Source: Pseudomonadota bacterium
Lineage (GTDB): Bacteria > Pseudomonadota > Gammaproteobacteria > Burkholderiales > Gallionellaceae
NCBI GenBank assembly: GCA_021783855.1
Contig: JAJXTL010000006.1
Coordinates: forward strand, 1 to 41,380
DNA: 41,380 nt
Direction of reading: 5' to 3'
Shown: positions 24,307 to 33,931 of the stretch, one piece after another
Position numbering within the stretch: the first letter of the stretch is position 1
Layout: each line of letters begins with the position of its first letter
Translations under genes and position numbers: made by a program
Notes under the pieces: generated by a model
What the model was told of the DNA's origin: nothing
Seen by the model: the letters and a program-made list of their open reading frames with translations, nothing else
Databases searched by the model: none

Positions 24307-25425
24307 ATGAAAGATGATTCAGGTAAAGAGGCAGTGCGCCTCCTGCAGGAGCTGATTGTCCGCGAAACCGGCGAGCCGCTAAAACCGTCCGCTGAAGTGC
24401 AGATGGCGGCTATCGTGCGGCATGCACTCGGGTTTGAAGAGGATGCGTTGACATCCTCGCACTCTTTTGTACAGCGCGAGGTTACTATCCTGATAGCCGA
24501 CTTGCGGGGTTTTACCGCCATCACTGCCGCGTTGCCGACCGAAACGGTGATTGCAATGCTCAATCGCTGTCTGTGTAGCATGAACAATGTGGTCTCCCGT
24601 CATCATGGCGTGGTCGATAAGTTCATGGGAGATTCCATCATGGTATTGTTCGGCGTGCCCGAGGAGCGCCCGGATGATGTAAAGCGGGCACTGGCTTGTG
24701 CGATAGATATGCAACTCGAAATGCTGGAGCTCAACAAGCAAAACCAGCAGGATGGCATCGCAGAACTGTTCATCGGGGTTGGCATCAACACAGGCTGCGT
24801 CATGGCGGGCAAGTTCGGCTCGCATTTTTATTCCGAATATACGGTGATAGGCGATGAAGTTAACCTGGCATCGCGAATTGAGTCGTTCAGTCTGGGTGGA
24901 CAAATCCTGATTGGTGAAAATACTTATGATCGCTGCCGCGACTTTGTGATTGTCAGCGACGCAATGGAAGTTTACGTTAAAGGTAAGGCTCAATCGGTCA
25001 AGCTGCGCGAACTGCTTGCGATTCCATCGCTAAATATTCGGGTGAAGCGCAATGAAGCGCGCCGAAGCCATCGCATAGCAGTCAATCTTGCCTGCTCTTT
25101 ACGGTTTGTAAAAAACAAGATTGTGATGCCAAAAAAAATCAGCGCGTTTATACGCGACATCGGCTATCACGGTATGCTGATAGAGGTCGATGCCGAGTTG
25201 AATAAGCTGGATGATATCAAGCTTGAGTTTGATATACCGCTGGTTGACTTCAATGTCTCCGAAGTTTACGCGAAAGTCATTCAATTAAGAGTGGTCGGCA
25301 ATCGATATTTTGCGGGTGTTGAGTTCACCTCGCTCAACACGGATGCAAGCATGAAAATCCAGTTTTTTGTGCAGATGCTTCTGACGGCCGAACAGGAATT
25401 GAAAACGGAGATGCAGGTGAGTTGA
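24307..25425 (+). CDS. Class III adenylate cyclase with C-terminal PilZ domain
   Basis: A 372-residue, soluble signalling protein. The cyclase domain (~54-240) has both metal aspartates (D65 in ADLRGF, D109 in FMGDSIM), substrate lysine K105, D183, N186 and R190 (IGDEVNLASRIE), so it should be active and prefer ATP. The C-terminal PilZ-like domain (~250-365) has R252-RSH-R256, then D284-I-G286-YHG289: the DxSxxG motif has Gly instead of Ser, so c-di-GMP binding is uncertain. ATG 24307 is chosen (MKDDSG); the frame is open to 24241 but without better support. A HDOD gene and a metallo-hydrolase gene follow. Confidence 0.88.
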   Translation: MKDDSGKEAVRLLQELIVRETGEPLKPSAEVQMAAIVRHALGFEEDALTSSHSFVQREVTILIADLRGFTAITAALPTETVIAMLNRCLCSMNNVVSRHHGVVDKFMGDSIMVLFGVPEERPDDVKRALACAIDMQLEMLELNKQNQQDGIAELFIGVGINTGCVMAGKFGSHFYSEYTVIGDEVNLASRIESFSLGGQILIGENTYDRCRDFVIVSDAMEVYVKGKAQSVKLRELLAIPSLNIRVKRNEARRSHRIAVNLACSLRFVKNKIVMPKKISAFIRDIGYHGMLIEVDAELNKLDDIKLEFDIPLVDFNVSEVYAKVIQLRVVGNRYFAGVEFTSLNTDASMKIQFFVQMLLTAEQELKTEMQVS

Positions 25426-25522
25426 TGCCCTGAATCAACATTGTGAAATGCAGTTTGGTTGATCTCGTCTCTGTACGGAACGGGTCAACAAGTCAATTGG
25501 GGATAATAATGCATTGGTGCAT

Positions 25523-25540
25523 CCGGAATTGAAGTTCCGG
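25523..25540 (+). repeat. Short inverted repeat before the HDOD gene
   Basis: CCGGAA (25523-25528) and TTCCGG (25535-25540) form a perfect 6-base stem, ending 7 bases before ATG 25548. It occupies the ribosome-binding region and may influence translation start. No clear ribosome-binding site is seen otherwise. Confidence 0.4.
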
Positions 25541-25547
25541 CGAACTG

Positions 25548-26435
25548 ATGAGTAAGAAAGAAAAGATGAGCGAATCTTCTACTGAAATTACCAGGAAACT
25601 GTCTGCTGCGGTGGAAAAGATGCCAGCTTTTCCAAAAAGCGTGCAACGCGTGCTGGAACTGACGAACGACATCAATTGCTCACCCAAGGAATTGGTGATG
25701 GTCATTGAAAAAGACCCGGTGCTGACGATGAAATTGTTGCGTATCCTCAATTCTGCCTATTACAGTTTTTCAAAACAGATTACCTCGGTCAATCAGTCGG
25801 TGGTTTATCTGGGCCTGAATACGGTCAAGAATCTGGCGTTGTCGTTTGCGGCGATGGGTACGCTGCCTCAGCATAACGCGGCAGGTTTCGATGTTCAGCA
25901 TTATTTGCTGCATTCCCTGACCACTGCCAGTCTGGCGCGCAGTTTGTGTCAAAAATATAGTCAGGACGATACAGATCCTGCCGACTGTTATATCGCGGGC
26001 TTGTTGCACGACTTCGGAAAAGTGGTGTTCGCCCAGTTTCTTGCGGCTGAATTCAGAGAGGCGTTAGCGCTCAGCGCAGCTAAAACGATTTCGCTGCATC
26101 TCGCAGAACAACAGATCATAGGCACCGACCACACCGTGGTAGGGGGGATGCTGGTGGAAAAATGGCAATTTCCCAGGCAGCTCACCGACAATATTCGCAA
26201 TCATCACAGTGATATTTCACCAGGCAATACGGTGCAAAGTTGTCTTTTTGTGGCGAATCAGATCAGCAAGCAGCTGGCGTTGGGAGATAGCGGAAATCCG
26301 GTAGTGGAAGCACTGCCGACGGCTTTGTCAGAACAGTTCGGCGGTAATTTACAGGACATAATTGCGCGTCTGGGAGATATTTCTCTGCTGGTAAGCGAGG
26401 CGCAAGTTTTTTCACAGATTGCCAGGGCGGGCTGA
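25548..26435 (+). CDS. HDOD domain protein
   Basis: A 295-residue protein made of one HDOD domain, a non-enzymatic HD-related domain used in signal transduction. Seen: MPAFPKSVQRVLEL, VVYLGLNTVKNLALSFA, GLLHDFGKVVFAQF and the long helices after it. The HD pair H-D of LLHDFGK is present, but the second histidine site is not obvious. Start ATG 25548 (an in-frame ATG at 25566 is possible). It is followed by the metallo-hydrolase gene 2 bases after its stop and preceded by the cyclase/PilZ gene, suggesting a shared signalling unit. Confidence 0.88.
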   Translation: MSKKEKMSESSTEITRKLSAAVEKMPAFPKSVQRVLELTNDINCSPKELVMVIEKDPVLTMKLLRILNSAYYSFSKQITSVNQSVVYLGLNTVKNLALSFAAMGTLPQHNAAGFDVQHYLLHSLTTASLARSLCQKYSQDDTDPADCYIAGLLHDFGKVVFAQFLAAEFREALALSAAKTISLHLAEQQIIGTDHTVVGGMLVEKWQFPRQLTDNIRNHHSDISPGNTVQSCLFVANQISKQLALGDSGNPVVEALPTALSEQFGGNLQDIIARLGDISLLVSEAQVFSQIARAG

Positions 26436-26437
26436 AC

Positions 26438-27325
26438 ATGAAACTGAAATTCTGGGGGGTGCGCGGTTCTATTCCGTCGCCGGGTGAGAAAACCATGCGC
26501 TACGGCGGTAATACCACCTGTATCGAGATACGCACCGATGATAATGAGCTCATTATTCTTGATGGCGGTACGGGTATCTTTCCGCTGGCACAAACGTTGC
26601 TGAAAGAACTCCCTTTGACAGCGCATATTTTCAATACACACAGTCATTGGGATCATATACAGGGCCTGCCTTTTTTCATCCCGATTTTCATCAAGGGAAA
26701 CACGATTAAACTATATGGGGCATTCGATCCGGTATCGGGTAGCGGGCCTGAACGCATCGTCAATGTGCAGATGCAATACAGTTATTTTCCGGTGCGCGAA
26801 GTCGAGATGCAATCAGGTTTTGAATACATTGCGCTGATGCCGAATCAGTCTGTCGAAGTGGGGGCGGCCACGGTCACGCCGCTCTTGCTCAATCACCCCG
26901 TTGTTGATTTTGGCTATCGTATCGACTGCAACGGCAAGTCGATTTTCTTCACAGGAGATCACGAACCACATTTCAATATCTATGATGTCGGCGATGAAGG
27001 GTATGAAGAATATCAGTCATTAATCGAAGAGCAGCGCTTATCGATCATCGAGGCGATCCGCGGGGTTGATATTCTGGTCGCGGATTCGGCGTATACGCTG
27101 GATGAATATGCGACAAAGAAGGGGTGGGGGCACGGCAATTTTGACAGTTGTATAGAGCTTGCCCGAGATGCAGGCGCAAAGATGCTTTTTTGCACACACC
27201 ATGAGCCTACACGCAGCGATGATGATCTGGAAAAGGTATTTGCAGAAGCAGTGGGGCGTCATGCGGACGTTGCGAAAAAACTCGATATCCGGTTGGCGAG
27301 AGAAGGTCTGGAGATCGATATATGA
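26438..27325 (+). CDS. Metallo-beta-lactamase-fold hydrolase
   Basis: A 295-residue protein starting MKLKFWGVRGSIPSPG, with the di-metal motif H68-S-H70-W-D72-H73 and the later metal residues in LLNHPV, TGDHEP and CTHHEP. Architecture fits soluble phosphodiesterase-like members of the superfamily. Because it is coupled to the HDOD and cyclase/PilZ genes, hydrolysis of a cyclic nucleotide is an attractive but unproven role. Start ATG 26438 is 2 bases after the HDOD stop. Confidence 0.85.
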   Translation: MKLKFWGVRGSIPSPGEKTMRYGGNTTCIEIRTDDNELIILDGGTGIFPLAQTLLKELPLTAHIFNTHSHWDHIQGLPFFIPIFIKGNTIKLYGAFDPVSGSGPERIVNVQMQYSYFPVREVEMQSGFEYIALMPNQSVEVGAATVTPLLLNHPVVDFGYRIDCNGKSIFFTGDHEPHFNIYDVGDEGYEEYQSLIEEQRLSIIEAIRGVDILVADSAYTLDEYATKKGWGHGNFDSCIELARDAGAKMLFCTHHEPTRSDDDLEKVFAEAVGRHADVAKKLDIRLAREGLEIDI

Positions 27326-27348
27326 TGTTAAATTTGCGCTGTTTTTGC

Positions 27349-28368
27349 TTAATCCTGTTGAAGCCGGGGCGTCGCAGCTTTGTCGTAGAACAATTCCAGA
27401 CGGTAGCCTACCGGCCGGAGATCTCCTATATAGAGCGGTAGTTTGAGGTTGACTTCATGGTTGCCCAGAAAGCCGGCTTTTTCAGTTTCATCAGCGGGTA
27501 AGTATTCGATCGGCAGGAGCAGGCGACGCGCCAGGGGCTTGTCCTGACTGTCGTTGAGCGTGAGTGCCAGCGCCGGGAAGGCCAGCGTGTAACCGGCGCG
27601 GTTGCGCAGCAAGGCGTTGAGGGTAACCTGATTGTCGTGCGCGGGATCGGCATCGAGGCTGGATGACTCTATGTTCATCAGCTCGGCTTGTTGCGGCAGT
27701 GGCAGGCTGCAACCGAGCAAAAGACAGTATTCGATCAATGCAGGCTTGAGCGCGGGCAAGTGCGCGGCAAGACTGATGCGAAAGAAATATGCAGACTGTG
27801 CGCTCAGCAGAATGGCCGCCATAAAGATGCCAACAGCCCATGGCCAGTTGCGGCGTTTTGCCGGCACAGCTTCGCCGTATGCGTCGTGTGCCGCATGCTC
27901 AGTCGGTAGTTCAGCGCGATATTTTTCCTCGGCGTGTAGAACTTCGGCAAATGCGGCGTTTACAACAGCGGGCCGGGTGATCTCCATCAGACTGAAATCC
28001 AGTGTGTCATCGGGTTCGGATCGGATCAGCAAGACGGATGAGTCCTGCTGCGGGTCAGTCGGCGCAGCTATTTCCGGTTCCGCGGATTCAGTGTCAAGTG
28101 TTTCAGGTTGCTCAAGAGGTTCAACGAATGCATGAATTTCATTAAGAGGCGGCTCATAGTGCTTGTCCGCCTCATCGTGATGGACCGCATCAATCGGCAG
28201 ATCGAGTTGCGGACTGGGTTGCTCCGGTATGAAATCAGGGCGTGCATCGAAGGCTTGCAGGCAATGACCGCAACGCACCATGCCATGATGTGCGGTCAGT
28301 TGCTCCTCAGTAATTTTGAAGCGCGTTTCACAGTGCGGACACCGTGTTGTGCCATTCATCCGGGACAT
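27349..28368 (-). CDS. Zinc-ribbon and DUF3426 membrane protein
   Basis: A 339-residue protein beginning with an MJ0042-type zinc ribbon (C10-PHC13 and C33-GHC36), then an acidic linker, one transmembrane helix (~175-197, WPWAVGIFMAAILLSAQSAYFF) and a DUF3426 beta-rich domain (EYCLLLGCSLPLP...; NDSQDKPLARRLLLP...). It therefore spans the inner membrane with the ribbon in the cytoplasm. Function of the family is unknown. ATG 28368 is 1 base after the prmA stop, so it ends the accB-accC-prmA operon and is probably cotranscribed. Convergent with the hydrolase gene. Confidence 0.85.
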   Translation of the reverse strand: MSRMNGTTRCPHCETRFKITEEQLTAHHGMVRCGHCLQAFDARPDFIPEQPSPQLDLPIDAVHHDEADKHYEPPLNEIHAFVEPLEQPETLDTESAEPEIAAPTDPQQDSSVLLIRSEPDDTLDFSLMEITRPAVVNAAFAEVLHAEEKYRAELPTEHAAHDAYGEAVPAKRRNWPWAVGIFMAAILLSAQSAYFFRISLAAHLPALKPALIEYCLLLGCSLPLPQQAELMNIESSSLDADPAHDNQVTLNALLRNRAGYTLAFPALALTLNDSQDKPLARRLLLPIEYLPADETEKAGFLGNHEVNLKLPLYIGDLRPVGYRLELFYDKAATPRLQQD

Positions 28369-28369
28369 T

Positions 28370-29263
28370 TCAGCGCTTGCGACCGGACAGGCATGACCAG
28401 CCGTCTTCGAAAACCGGCTCGTTCAGATCGAACCATTGTCGGTAAATGCCCATCACATCCTGTGCCTGAGCCTCAAGTATCCCTGACAGCACGATTTGTC
28501 CGCCTGACCTTGTGGCGTCGCTCAGCAGGGGCGCCAGCAGGCGCAGCGGGTTGGTCAGGATGTTGGCTACCACCAGATCGTATTTATCTCGGGGTGCTGT
28601 GTCTGGCAAATAAAAAGAGATGTCATGTGCCTCGTTTGCGAGAGCATTGTCGCGACTGGCGGCGACCGCCTGTGCATCCAGATCCACGCCGACGGCGCGT
28701 GCAGCCCCCAGTTTGAGCGCGGCAATTGCGAGAATTCCCGAACCGCAGCCGTAGTCCAGCAGGCTCTCACCACCTTGCAAGTGGCTGTCCAGCCAGCGCA
28801 GACATAAGCGTGTGGTCGGATGACTGCCCGTGCCGAACGCCAGACCGGGGTCGAGCACGATATTGATCGCCGAAGGGTCCGATGGGGTATGCCAGGTCGG
28901 TACGATCCACAACCTGTTGGATATACGGATGGGATCAAATTGCGACTGCGTCAGGCGCACCCAGTCGTTGTCGGCCAGGGTTTCGATACGGTGCTCGGGC
29001 AGCAGTGCAAGACCGATGTCGCTGGCGGCCGCGCGCAAAATCCCGGCGACATCGCTGTGTGCATCGAACAGGGCGCTGACGCGATTGTGTTGCCAGACAC
29101 CGGGCGGCGGCTCACCCGGTTCGCCGAAAATAGCCTGTTCATCCGGTGTGTCGGCGTCGGCATCAAGCAAATCAACGGACAGGGCGCCGTGTGCCAGCAA
29201 TGCATCGCTCAGGCTTTCGGCATGCCTGGCATCTGTGTCCACAATGAGCGTCAGCCAATTCAT
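28370..29263 (-). CDS. prmA: Ribosomal protein L11 methyltransferase
   Basis: A 297-residue SAM-dependent enzyme that trimethylates ribosomal protein L11. N-terminal substrate-binding domain followed by methyltransferase domain with motif I LLDYGCGSGILAIAALKLG, GVDLDAQA and VVANILTNPL, the family's NxxxxP substitution of NPPY. ATG 29263 overlaps the accC stop (TAATG), so it is translationally coupled to accC, a common arrangement in proteobacteria. Confidence 0.95.
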   Translation of the reverse strand: MNWLTLIVDTDARHAESLSDALLAHGALSVDLLDADADTPDEQAIFGEPGEPPPGVWQHNRVSALFDAHSDVAGILRAAASDIGLALLPEHRIETLADNDWVRLTQSQFDPIRISNRLWIVPTWHTPSDPSAINIVLDPGLAFGTGSHPTTRLCLRWLDSHLQGGESLLDYGCGSGILAIAALKLGAARAVGVDLDAQAVAASRDNALANEAHDISFYLPDTAPRDKYDLVVANILTNPLRLLAPLLSDATRSGGQIVLSGILEAQAQDVMGIYRQWFDLNEPVFEDGWSCLSGRKR

Positions 29264-30615
29264 TACTTGTCCTTGTTGCGGGCCAGGCGTTCTTCCAGAT
29301 AGTGGATGCTGGTGCCACCACCCATGAAAGCTGCGTCCAGCAACAGGTCGCGATGCAGCGCGATATTGGTTTCAATGCCTTCGACGGCCATTTCGGACAA
29401 GGCGGTGCGCATGCGCGCCATCGCCTGTTCACGCGTGTCGCCGTAGGCGATCACCTTGCCTATCATCGAGTCGTAATGCTGCGGCACGTAGTAATTGTTA
29501 TAGGCATGCGAATCAACCCGGATGCCGGGGCCGCCGGGCGCATGCCAGGAAGTGATGCGCCCGGGGGAGGGCGTGAATTTGTAGGGATGCTCGGCATTGA
29601 TGCGGCATTCGATGGCATGCCCCCTGAACTGTATGTCGCGTTGGCGGAATGCCAGTTTTTCACCTGCCGCAATGAGAATTTGCTGGCGCACGATGTCGAT
29701 GCCGGTAATCATCTCGGTAACGGGATGCTCTACCTGTACGCGGGTATTCATTTCGATGAAGAAAAATTCGCCATTCTCGTAGAGAAATTCAAAGGTTCCG
29801 GCGCCGCGATAGCCGATCTTGCGGCAGGCCTCCGCGCAGCGTTCACCTATCTTGTTGCGCAGACGTGTGTTAAGCAGCGGGGCGGGCGCCTCTTCAATTA
29901 TCTTCTGGTTGCGGCGCTGCATCGAGCAATCGCGCTCGCCCAGATAGACGGCATTGCCATGTTGGTCTGCCAGTATCTGAAATTCGATGTGGCGCGGATT
30001 TTCCAGGTACTTTTCCATGTACACGGTAGGATTGTTGAACGCAGCCTGCGCTTCGGATTTGGTCATGGTGACAGCCCCCAGCAGGGCGGCTTCCGTATGC
30101 ACTACGCGCATGCCGCGTCCGCCGCCACCGCCCGAGGCCTTGATGATGACGGGATAGCCGATGCTGCGTGCGATCTTGATGATCTCGGCAGGATTGTCCG
30201 GCAGCGCACCTTCAACGCCCGGTACGCAGGGCACCCCGGCCTTTTTCATGGCAATCTTGGCGCTCACCTTGTCGCCCATCAGGCGGATGGTTTCAGCCCG
30301 CGGCCCGATGAACACAAAGCCGCATTTCTCAACACGTTCTGAAAAATCGGCATTTTCCGAAAGGAAGCCGTAGCCGGGATGAATTGCCTGGGCATCGGTG
30401 ACTTCCGCCGCGCTGATGATGGCAGGAATGTTCAGATAACTCAGATTCGACGGCGCAGGGCCTATGCAAACCGATTCGTCGGCCAGTTTTACGTACTTTG
30501 CATCGGCATCCGCTTCGGAGTGCACGACTACGGTTTTAATACCCATTTCGCGACAGGCGCGCTGAATACGCAACGCTATCTCCCCGCGATTGGCGATCAG
30601 GATTTTTTCAAACAT
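29263..30615 (-). CDS. accC: Acetyl-CoA carboxylase, biotin carboxylase subunit
   Basis: A 450-residue ATP-grasp enzyme that carboxylates the biotin of AccB with bicarbonate, the first step of fatty acid synthesis. [12 protein letters not shown] (ATP lid), the [16 protein letters not shown] metal/catalytic segment and the N-terminal [16 protein letters not shown] are all present. Length is normal. It follows accB, separated by 239 bases that include a duplicated accB tail. The stop overlaps prmA. Confidence 0.96.
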   Translation of the reverse strand: MFEKILIANRGEIALRIQRACREMGIKTVVVHSEADADAKYVKLADESVCIGPAPSNLSYLNIPAIISAAEVTDAQAIHPGYGFLSENADFSERVEKCGFVFIGPRAETIRLMGDKVSAKIAMKKAGVPCVPGVEGALPDNPAEIIKIARSIGYPVIIKASGGGGGRGMRVVHTEAALLGAVTMTKSEAQAAFNNPTVYMEKYLENPRHIEFQILADQHGNAVYLGERDCSMQRRNQKIIEEAPAPLLNTRLRNKIGERCAEACRKIGYRGAGTFEFLYENGEFFFIEMNTRVQVEHPVTEMITGIDIVRQQILIAAGEKLAFRQRDIQFRGHAIECRINAEHPYKFTPSPGRITSWHAPGGPGIRVDSHAYNNYYVPQHYDSMIGKVIAYGDTREQAMARMRTALSEMAVEGIETNIALHRDLLLDAAFMGGGTSIHYLEERLARNKDK

Positions 30616-30721
30616 GATTGAGGCTCCAAACTTATAGCAACAGCATCATTAAGTGCTGAAACGAGGCTTAATATGTTTTAGCCGCGCAACGCGCTCATGG
30701 GGGACTTCCCCCGAAACGCAA

Positions 30722-30772
30722 TTAACCGATAACAAACAATGGCTGTCCGAATTCGACAGGTTGCCCGTTTTG
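30722..30772 (-). pseudogene. Duplicate of the accB 3' end
   Basis: Minus strand encodes [16 protein letters not shown] then TAA (30722-30724), nearly the same as the last 16 residues of AccB. The DNA differs from accB at many third positions, so the copy is old or came from a diverged accB. No biotinyl-domain sequence continues upstream of it. It lies in the accB-accC gap. The remaining gap sequence (30616-30721 and 30773-30854) shows no gene. Confidence 0.75.
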
Positions 30773-30854
30773 GCTGGAGTTGCGCGGCTGAATGTTTTGT
30801 AAATGAGTCAACGCCGAAACGGCCAGAACCCTGGTGGAAATTATATGCATCGCG

Positions 30855-31295
30855 TTACCCTATAACAAATAGCGGTTGACCAAATTCAACCGGCTGGCCG
30901 TTTTCCACAAGAATCGCCTTGATAACTCCGGTGTAATCCGCATCAATTTCGTTGAGTAGTTTCATGGCTTCGATGATGCACAGGGTGTCGCCGCTGTTTA
31001 CACTTTGACCGATGTCTACAAACTGTTTGGCACCCGGCGATGGTGAACGGTAAAAAGTGCCTACCATCGGTGACTTCACGACATGTCCTTCCTGAGCTGC
31101 CGGTGCGGCGGGTTCTGCGACGAGGACGGGTGTTGCTGCAAGCGGGGCAGGTTGTGGTGCATGTGCGTACATCTGCTGTACTGATGCGGCAGTGCGCGTG
31201 ATGCGTACACGCTCCTCGCCCTCGCTGATTTCCAGTTCTGCAATGCCGGATGCTTCAACCAGTTCGATCAGTGTCTTGAGTTTGCGTAAATCCAT
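30855..31295 (-). CDS. accB: Biotin carboxyl carrier protein of acetyl-CoA carboxylase
   Basis: A 146-residue carrier with N-terminal helical segment ([17 protein letters not shown]), Pro/Ala linker (~44-72) and biotinyl domain (~73-146). The biotinylated lysine is K112 in [11 protein letters not shown]. It shuttles carboxybiotin between AccC and the carboxyltransferase. Directly downstream of aroQ and upstream of accC on the same strand. Confidence 0.96.
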   Translation of the reverse strand: MDLRKLKTLIELVEASGIAELEISEGEERVRITRTAASVQQMYAHAPQPAPLAATPVLVAEPAAPAAQEGHVVKSPMVGTFYRSPSPGAKQFVDIGQSVNSGDTLCIIEAMKLLNEIDADYTGVIKAILVENGQPVEFGQPLFVIG

Positions 31296-31309
31296 ATTAT
31301 TCTCCTTGC

Positions 31310-31741
31310 TTAGTAGTGCAGCGCATATTGCACTGCGAATTCATATCCCGATGCGCCCAGGCCGGAGATCACACCCACGGCGATATCGGAAAAAAACGAT
31401 TCGCGTCGAAAGGATTCGCGTGCGTACACGTTGGACAGGTGTATTTCAATAAAAGGTATGGCGACCGCTGCCAGCGCGTCACGCAAGGCCACACTGGTGT
31501 GTGTGAAAGCCGCCGGGTTGATGACGATGAACTGCGTGCCATCGGAGCGTGGCTTAGGTACGCGCTCAATCAGGGCAGCTTCCGAGTTGCTTTGAAAGCA
31601 GCTAAGAGTTGCAGTATTTCTGCTGGCTAAATTGGCTAAATTGGCATTAATTTCATCTAAAGTGGTGCTACCATAAACCTCAGGCTCGCGACTGCCGAGC
31701 AGGTTCAGGTTGGGTCCATGTAATACGAGAATTGCTTTCAT
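31310..31741 (-). CDS. aroQ: Type II 3-dehydroquinate dehydratase
   Basis: A 143-residue shikimate-pathway enzyme converting 3-dehydroquinate to 3-dehydroshikimate. Motif [18 protein letters not shown] holds the flexible-loop arginine and catalytic Y23; [10 protein letters not shown] holds the catalytic histidine region; [11 protein letters not shown] is also present. The usual QSNHEG reads QSNSEA here, and the helix before it is shortened. It leads the aroQ-accB-accC-prmA group. A TATAAT-like box (31805-31810, minus strand) at the dsbD end could be its promoter. Confidence 0.93.
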   Translation of the reverse strand: MKAILVLHGPNLNLLGSREPEVYGSTTLDEINANLANLASRNTATLSCFQSNSEAALIERVPKPRSDGTQFIVINPAAFTHTSVALRDALAAVAIPFIEIHLSNVYARESFRRESFFSDIAVGVISGLGASGYEFAVQYALHY

Positions 31742-31805
31742 ATGCGCAGTTTGCCGTAAGTTCGGGTTAATTGTCCATATTTTTTACATAGATAAGCAGA
31801 CAACA

Positions 31806-33659
31806 TTATAAACCGACGTTTTTTAACGTGTTCATGAATTGTTCCGTATCCTGAATACCCACTAGGCGAAAATCGCTTAATTCTTGCCTGTTTGCGTCGA
31901 AAAACAGGATGCCGGGCGGGCCGTAAAGCCCGAATTTTTTGAGCAGATCCTTGTCATCCTGGCTGTTTGCAGTGACGTCGGCCTGCAGCAGGACAGCCGA
32001 TTTCAATTTTGCCTGTATGACCGGGTCGGCAAAGGTGTCTCGCTCCATTTCCTTGCAGGAAACGCACCAGTCCGCATAAAAATCCAGCATGACGATTTTT
32101 CCGTCAGATTTTTTCAATTGCTGATCCAGTTCTGCAAGGCCTTTGATGCGCTTGAACAAAGGCGCGGGCGCCGCTTCGGCCCTGTACATTGCATCGAGTG
32201 GGCGCAGCATGTCGCGTGCACCGGATAAAGCCCCGATCAGATAGGCGATGCCCAGCAACAGGGCCAGCAGACCGAAACCCTTCATCAGTTTGTGAGCGCC
32301 CCGGGCGTTATGCGGCAAGGCGTCCAGTGCGCTCAAATAGATAGAGGAGAGGAGGAGCAAAACGCTCCATAGCAGCATTTGTACTGCGACCGACAGTAAG
32401 GGATGAATAATCCAGATCGCCAGTCCCAGCAGCAATACACCAAAAAATCGTTTGACCCCATCCATCCATGCACCTGCGCGAGGCAGCAGCACACCCGCCG
32501 AGGTGCCGATCAATAACAGCGGAGCACCCATGCCCAATGCCAGCACGAACAGTGCGACCCCTCCCAGCACCGCGTCATGTGTCTGTCCGATATACAGCAG
32601 CGCGCCTGCCAGCGGGGCTGCCACACAAGGCCCCATGATGACGGCTGAGAGCGCGCCCATCACGAACACGCTAGACAGATGTCCGCCGTGCAGCCGGTTG
32701 CTGGTGTCGGAAAGTTTGCTCTGCCATGCGGTCGGTAATTGCAGTTCATAAAAACCGAACATGGAGAACGACAGGAGAACGAACACCGCCGCGAAGCTGC
32801 CCAGCACCCAGGGGGTTTGCAGTGCGCTGGAAATCAGATCGCCGGAGAGACCCGCAGCGACTCCGGCCGCAGCATAGGTGATGGACATGCCCAGTACGTA
32901 GGCCAGTGACAGCAGGAAGGCATGCATCCGGGTGATCTTGTGACCGCGCCCCACGATGATGCCGGACAGGATGGGAATCATCGGAAACACACAGGGGGTC
33001 AAGGCCAGCAACAGCCCTGCACCGAAGAAAAAGGAGAGGATCAGCCAGAAATTTCCGTGTCTGAACAGTTCTGCGATTTTGGAGTTTTCAGTGGTGCTTT
33101 CTTGCGGTTTTGTGGATGAAGTCGTTAATGGCGGCGTCAATTCCGTCGAAACGTTCTGTTCGGCATGCGGCAAGTCGAGTTTAAAAACTTTGTCCTGGCT
33201 GGGGTAGCATAAGCCTTGCTCGCTGCAACCTTGATAAGAGGCGTTCAGCGTGATCGGGGTCGCGGCGAGGTTTGCTCTGTCCAATACGATTTCTGCCTGA
33301 AAGGGTTGATGAAAAACCTGTGTGTCGCCCAGATTTTGGTCGTGTTTTAATTCACCTTCGGGCAGATTGATAGCGCTGATTTTGGCGGCATCTCCGGCTA
33401 CGGTAAAATTGACTTTGCTCCGGTACAAATAATATCCGGGCGCGACGTTGAAACTGGCTTGCAGGGTGTGTGCGTCACGAACCCGTATGTCCAGAATAAA
33501 TGCCTGATCCGGCGGCAAAAAACTGGGTTGTTTATTTGCGCCAAACGAGGGCAGCTTGTCCAGAAAGCTTCCCGCCTGAGCGACGGGGAGGATGAAGCAG
33601 AGCAACAGCATAACCAGCGACTTGGTAATCGTCTTCTCACTCAAAATAATGGGATTCAT
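31806..33659 (-). CDS. dsbD: Thiol:disulfide interchange protein DsbD
   Basis: A 617-residue inner-membrane electron carrier from cytoplasmic thioredoxin to periplasmic proteins. Signal peptide (residues 1-29, ending VAQAG), N-terminal nDsbD domain with YQGCSEQGLCYP cysteines, a central eight-helix domain with TPCVFPMIP and GPCVAAPLAG cysteines, and a C-terminal thioredoxin domain with YADWCVSCKEME. ATG 33659 is chosen because it begins a proper signal peptide; the frame is open to 33986, but those 109 codons run through a palindromic repeat. Upstream is cutA, same strand. Confidence 0.94.
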   Translation of the reverse strand: MNPIILSEKTITKSLVMLLLCFILPVAQAGSFLDKLPSFGANKQPSFLPPDQAFILDIRVRDAHTLQASFNVAPGYYLYRSKVNFTVAGDAAKISAINLPEGELKHDQNLGDTQVFHQPFQAEIVLDRANLAATPITLNASYQGCSEQGLCYPSQDKVFKLDLPHAEQNVSTELTPPLTTSSTKPQESTTENSKIAELFRHGNFWLILSFFFGAGLLLALTPCVFPMIPILSGIIVGRGHKITRMHAFLLSLAYVLGMSITYAAAGVAAGLSGDLISSALQTPWVLGSFAAVFVLLSFSMFGFYELQLPTAWQSKLSDTSNRLHGGHLSSVFVMGALSAVIMGPCVAAPLAGALLYIGQTHDAVLGGVALFVLALGMGAPLLLIGTSAGVLLPRAGAWMDGVKRFFGVLLLGLAIWIIHPLLSVAVQMLLWSVLLLLSSIYLSALDALPHNARGAHKLMKGFGLLALLLGIAYLIGALSGARDMLRPLDAMYRAEAAPAPLFKRIKGLAELDQQLKKSDGKIVMLDFYADWCVSCKEMERDTFADPVIQAKLKSAVLLQADVTANSQDDKDLLKKFGLYGPPGILFFDANRQELSDFRLVGIQDTEQFMNTLKNVGL

Positions 33660-33786
33660 TTCATATGTTTTTAGGGGAAGCCCCCCTTCATTCAGAAATA
33701 AGACGGTTTTATCGTCAATATTTCGTGGGAATGCCCTTGCGGCATTGCGGGCTTGCTTGCTTAACGTGAAACTCGCGCAAGCGCTC

Positions 33787-33905
33787 GTTTGTCCCCTCTC
33801 CCTTCGGGAGAGGGTTTGGGTGAGGGGAACGGGCATGGAAGTTTCATTATTCGGGGTGGCTGCTGCCATGCCCGTTAGTGGGCTGGCTAGTTGTTTCACC
33901 AGTAG
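33787..33905 (-). repeat. Composite palindromic repeat, copy 4 (upstream of dsbD)
   Basis: On the plus strand: hairpin CCCTCTCCC (33794-33802), TTC, GGGAGAGGG (33806-33814), TTTGGGTGAGGGG, AACGGGCATGG (33828-33838), then CCATGCCCGTT (33866-33876), then GGCTAGTTGTTTCACC. Read on the minus strand it matches the phoB-leader copy over its whole length, including the CCACCCC..AATGAAAC centre and the ACAAACGAGCGCTTGCGCGAG flank. Confidence 0.85.
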
Positions 33906-33931
33906 TTTTATCAACAATACAAAACGCATGT

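Noticed and set aside
29302..30342. 346-codon plus-strand frame opposite accC
   Set aside because: It is the antisense shadow of accC, whose protein is clearly conserved; no promoter or ribosome-binding site.
33787..33905. CCCTCTCCC hairpin as a transcription terminator
   Set aside because: No T-run follows on either strand, and the same sequence recurs inside coding genes, so it is better explained as a repeat element.
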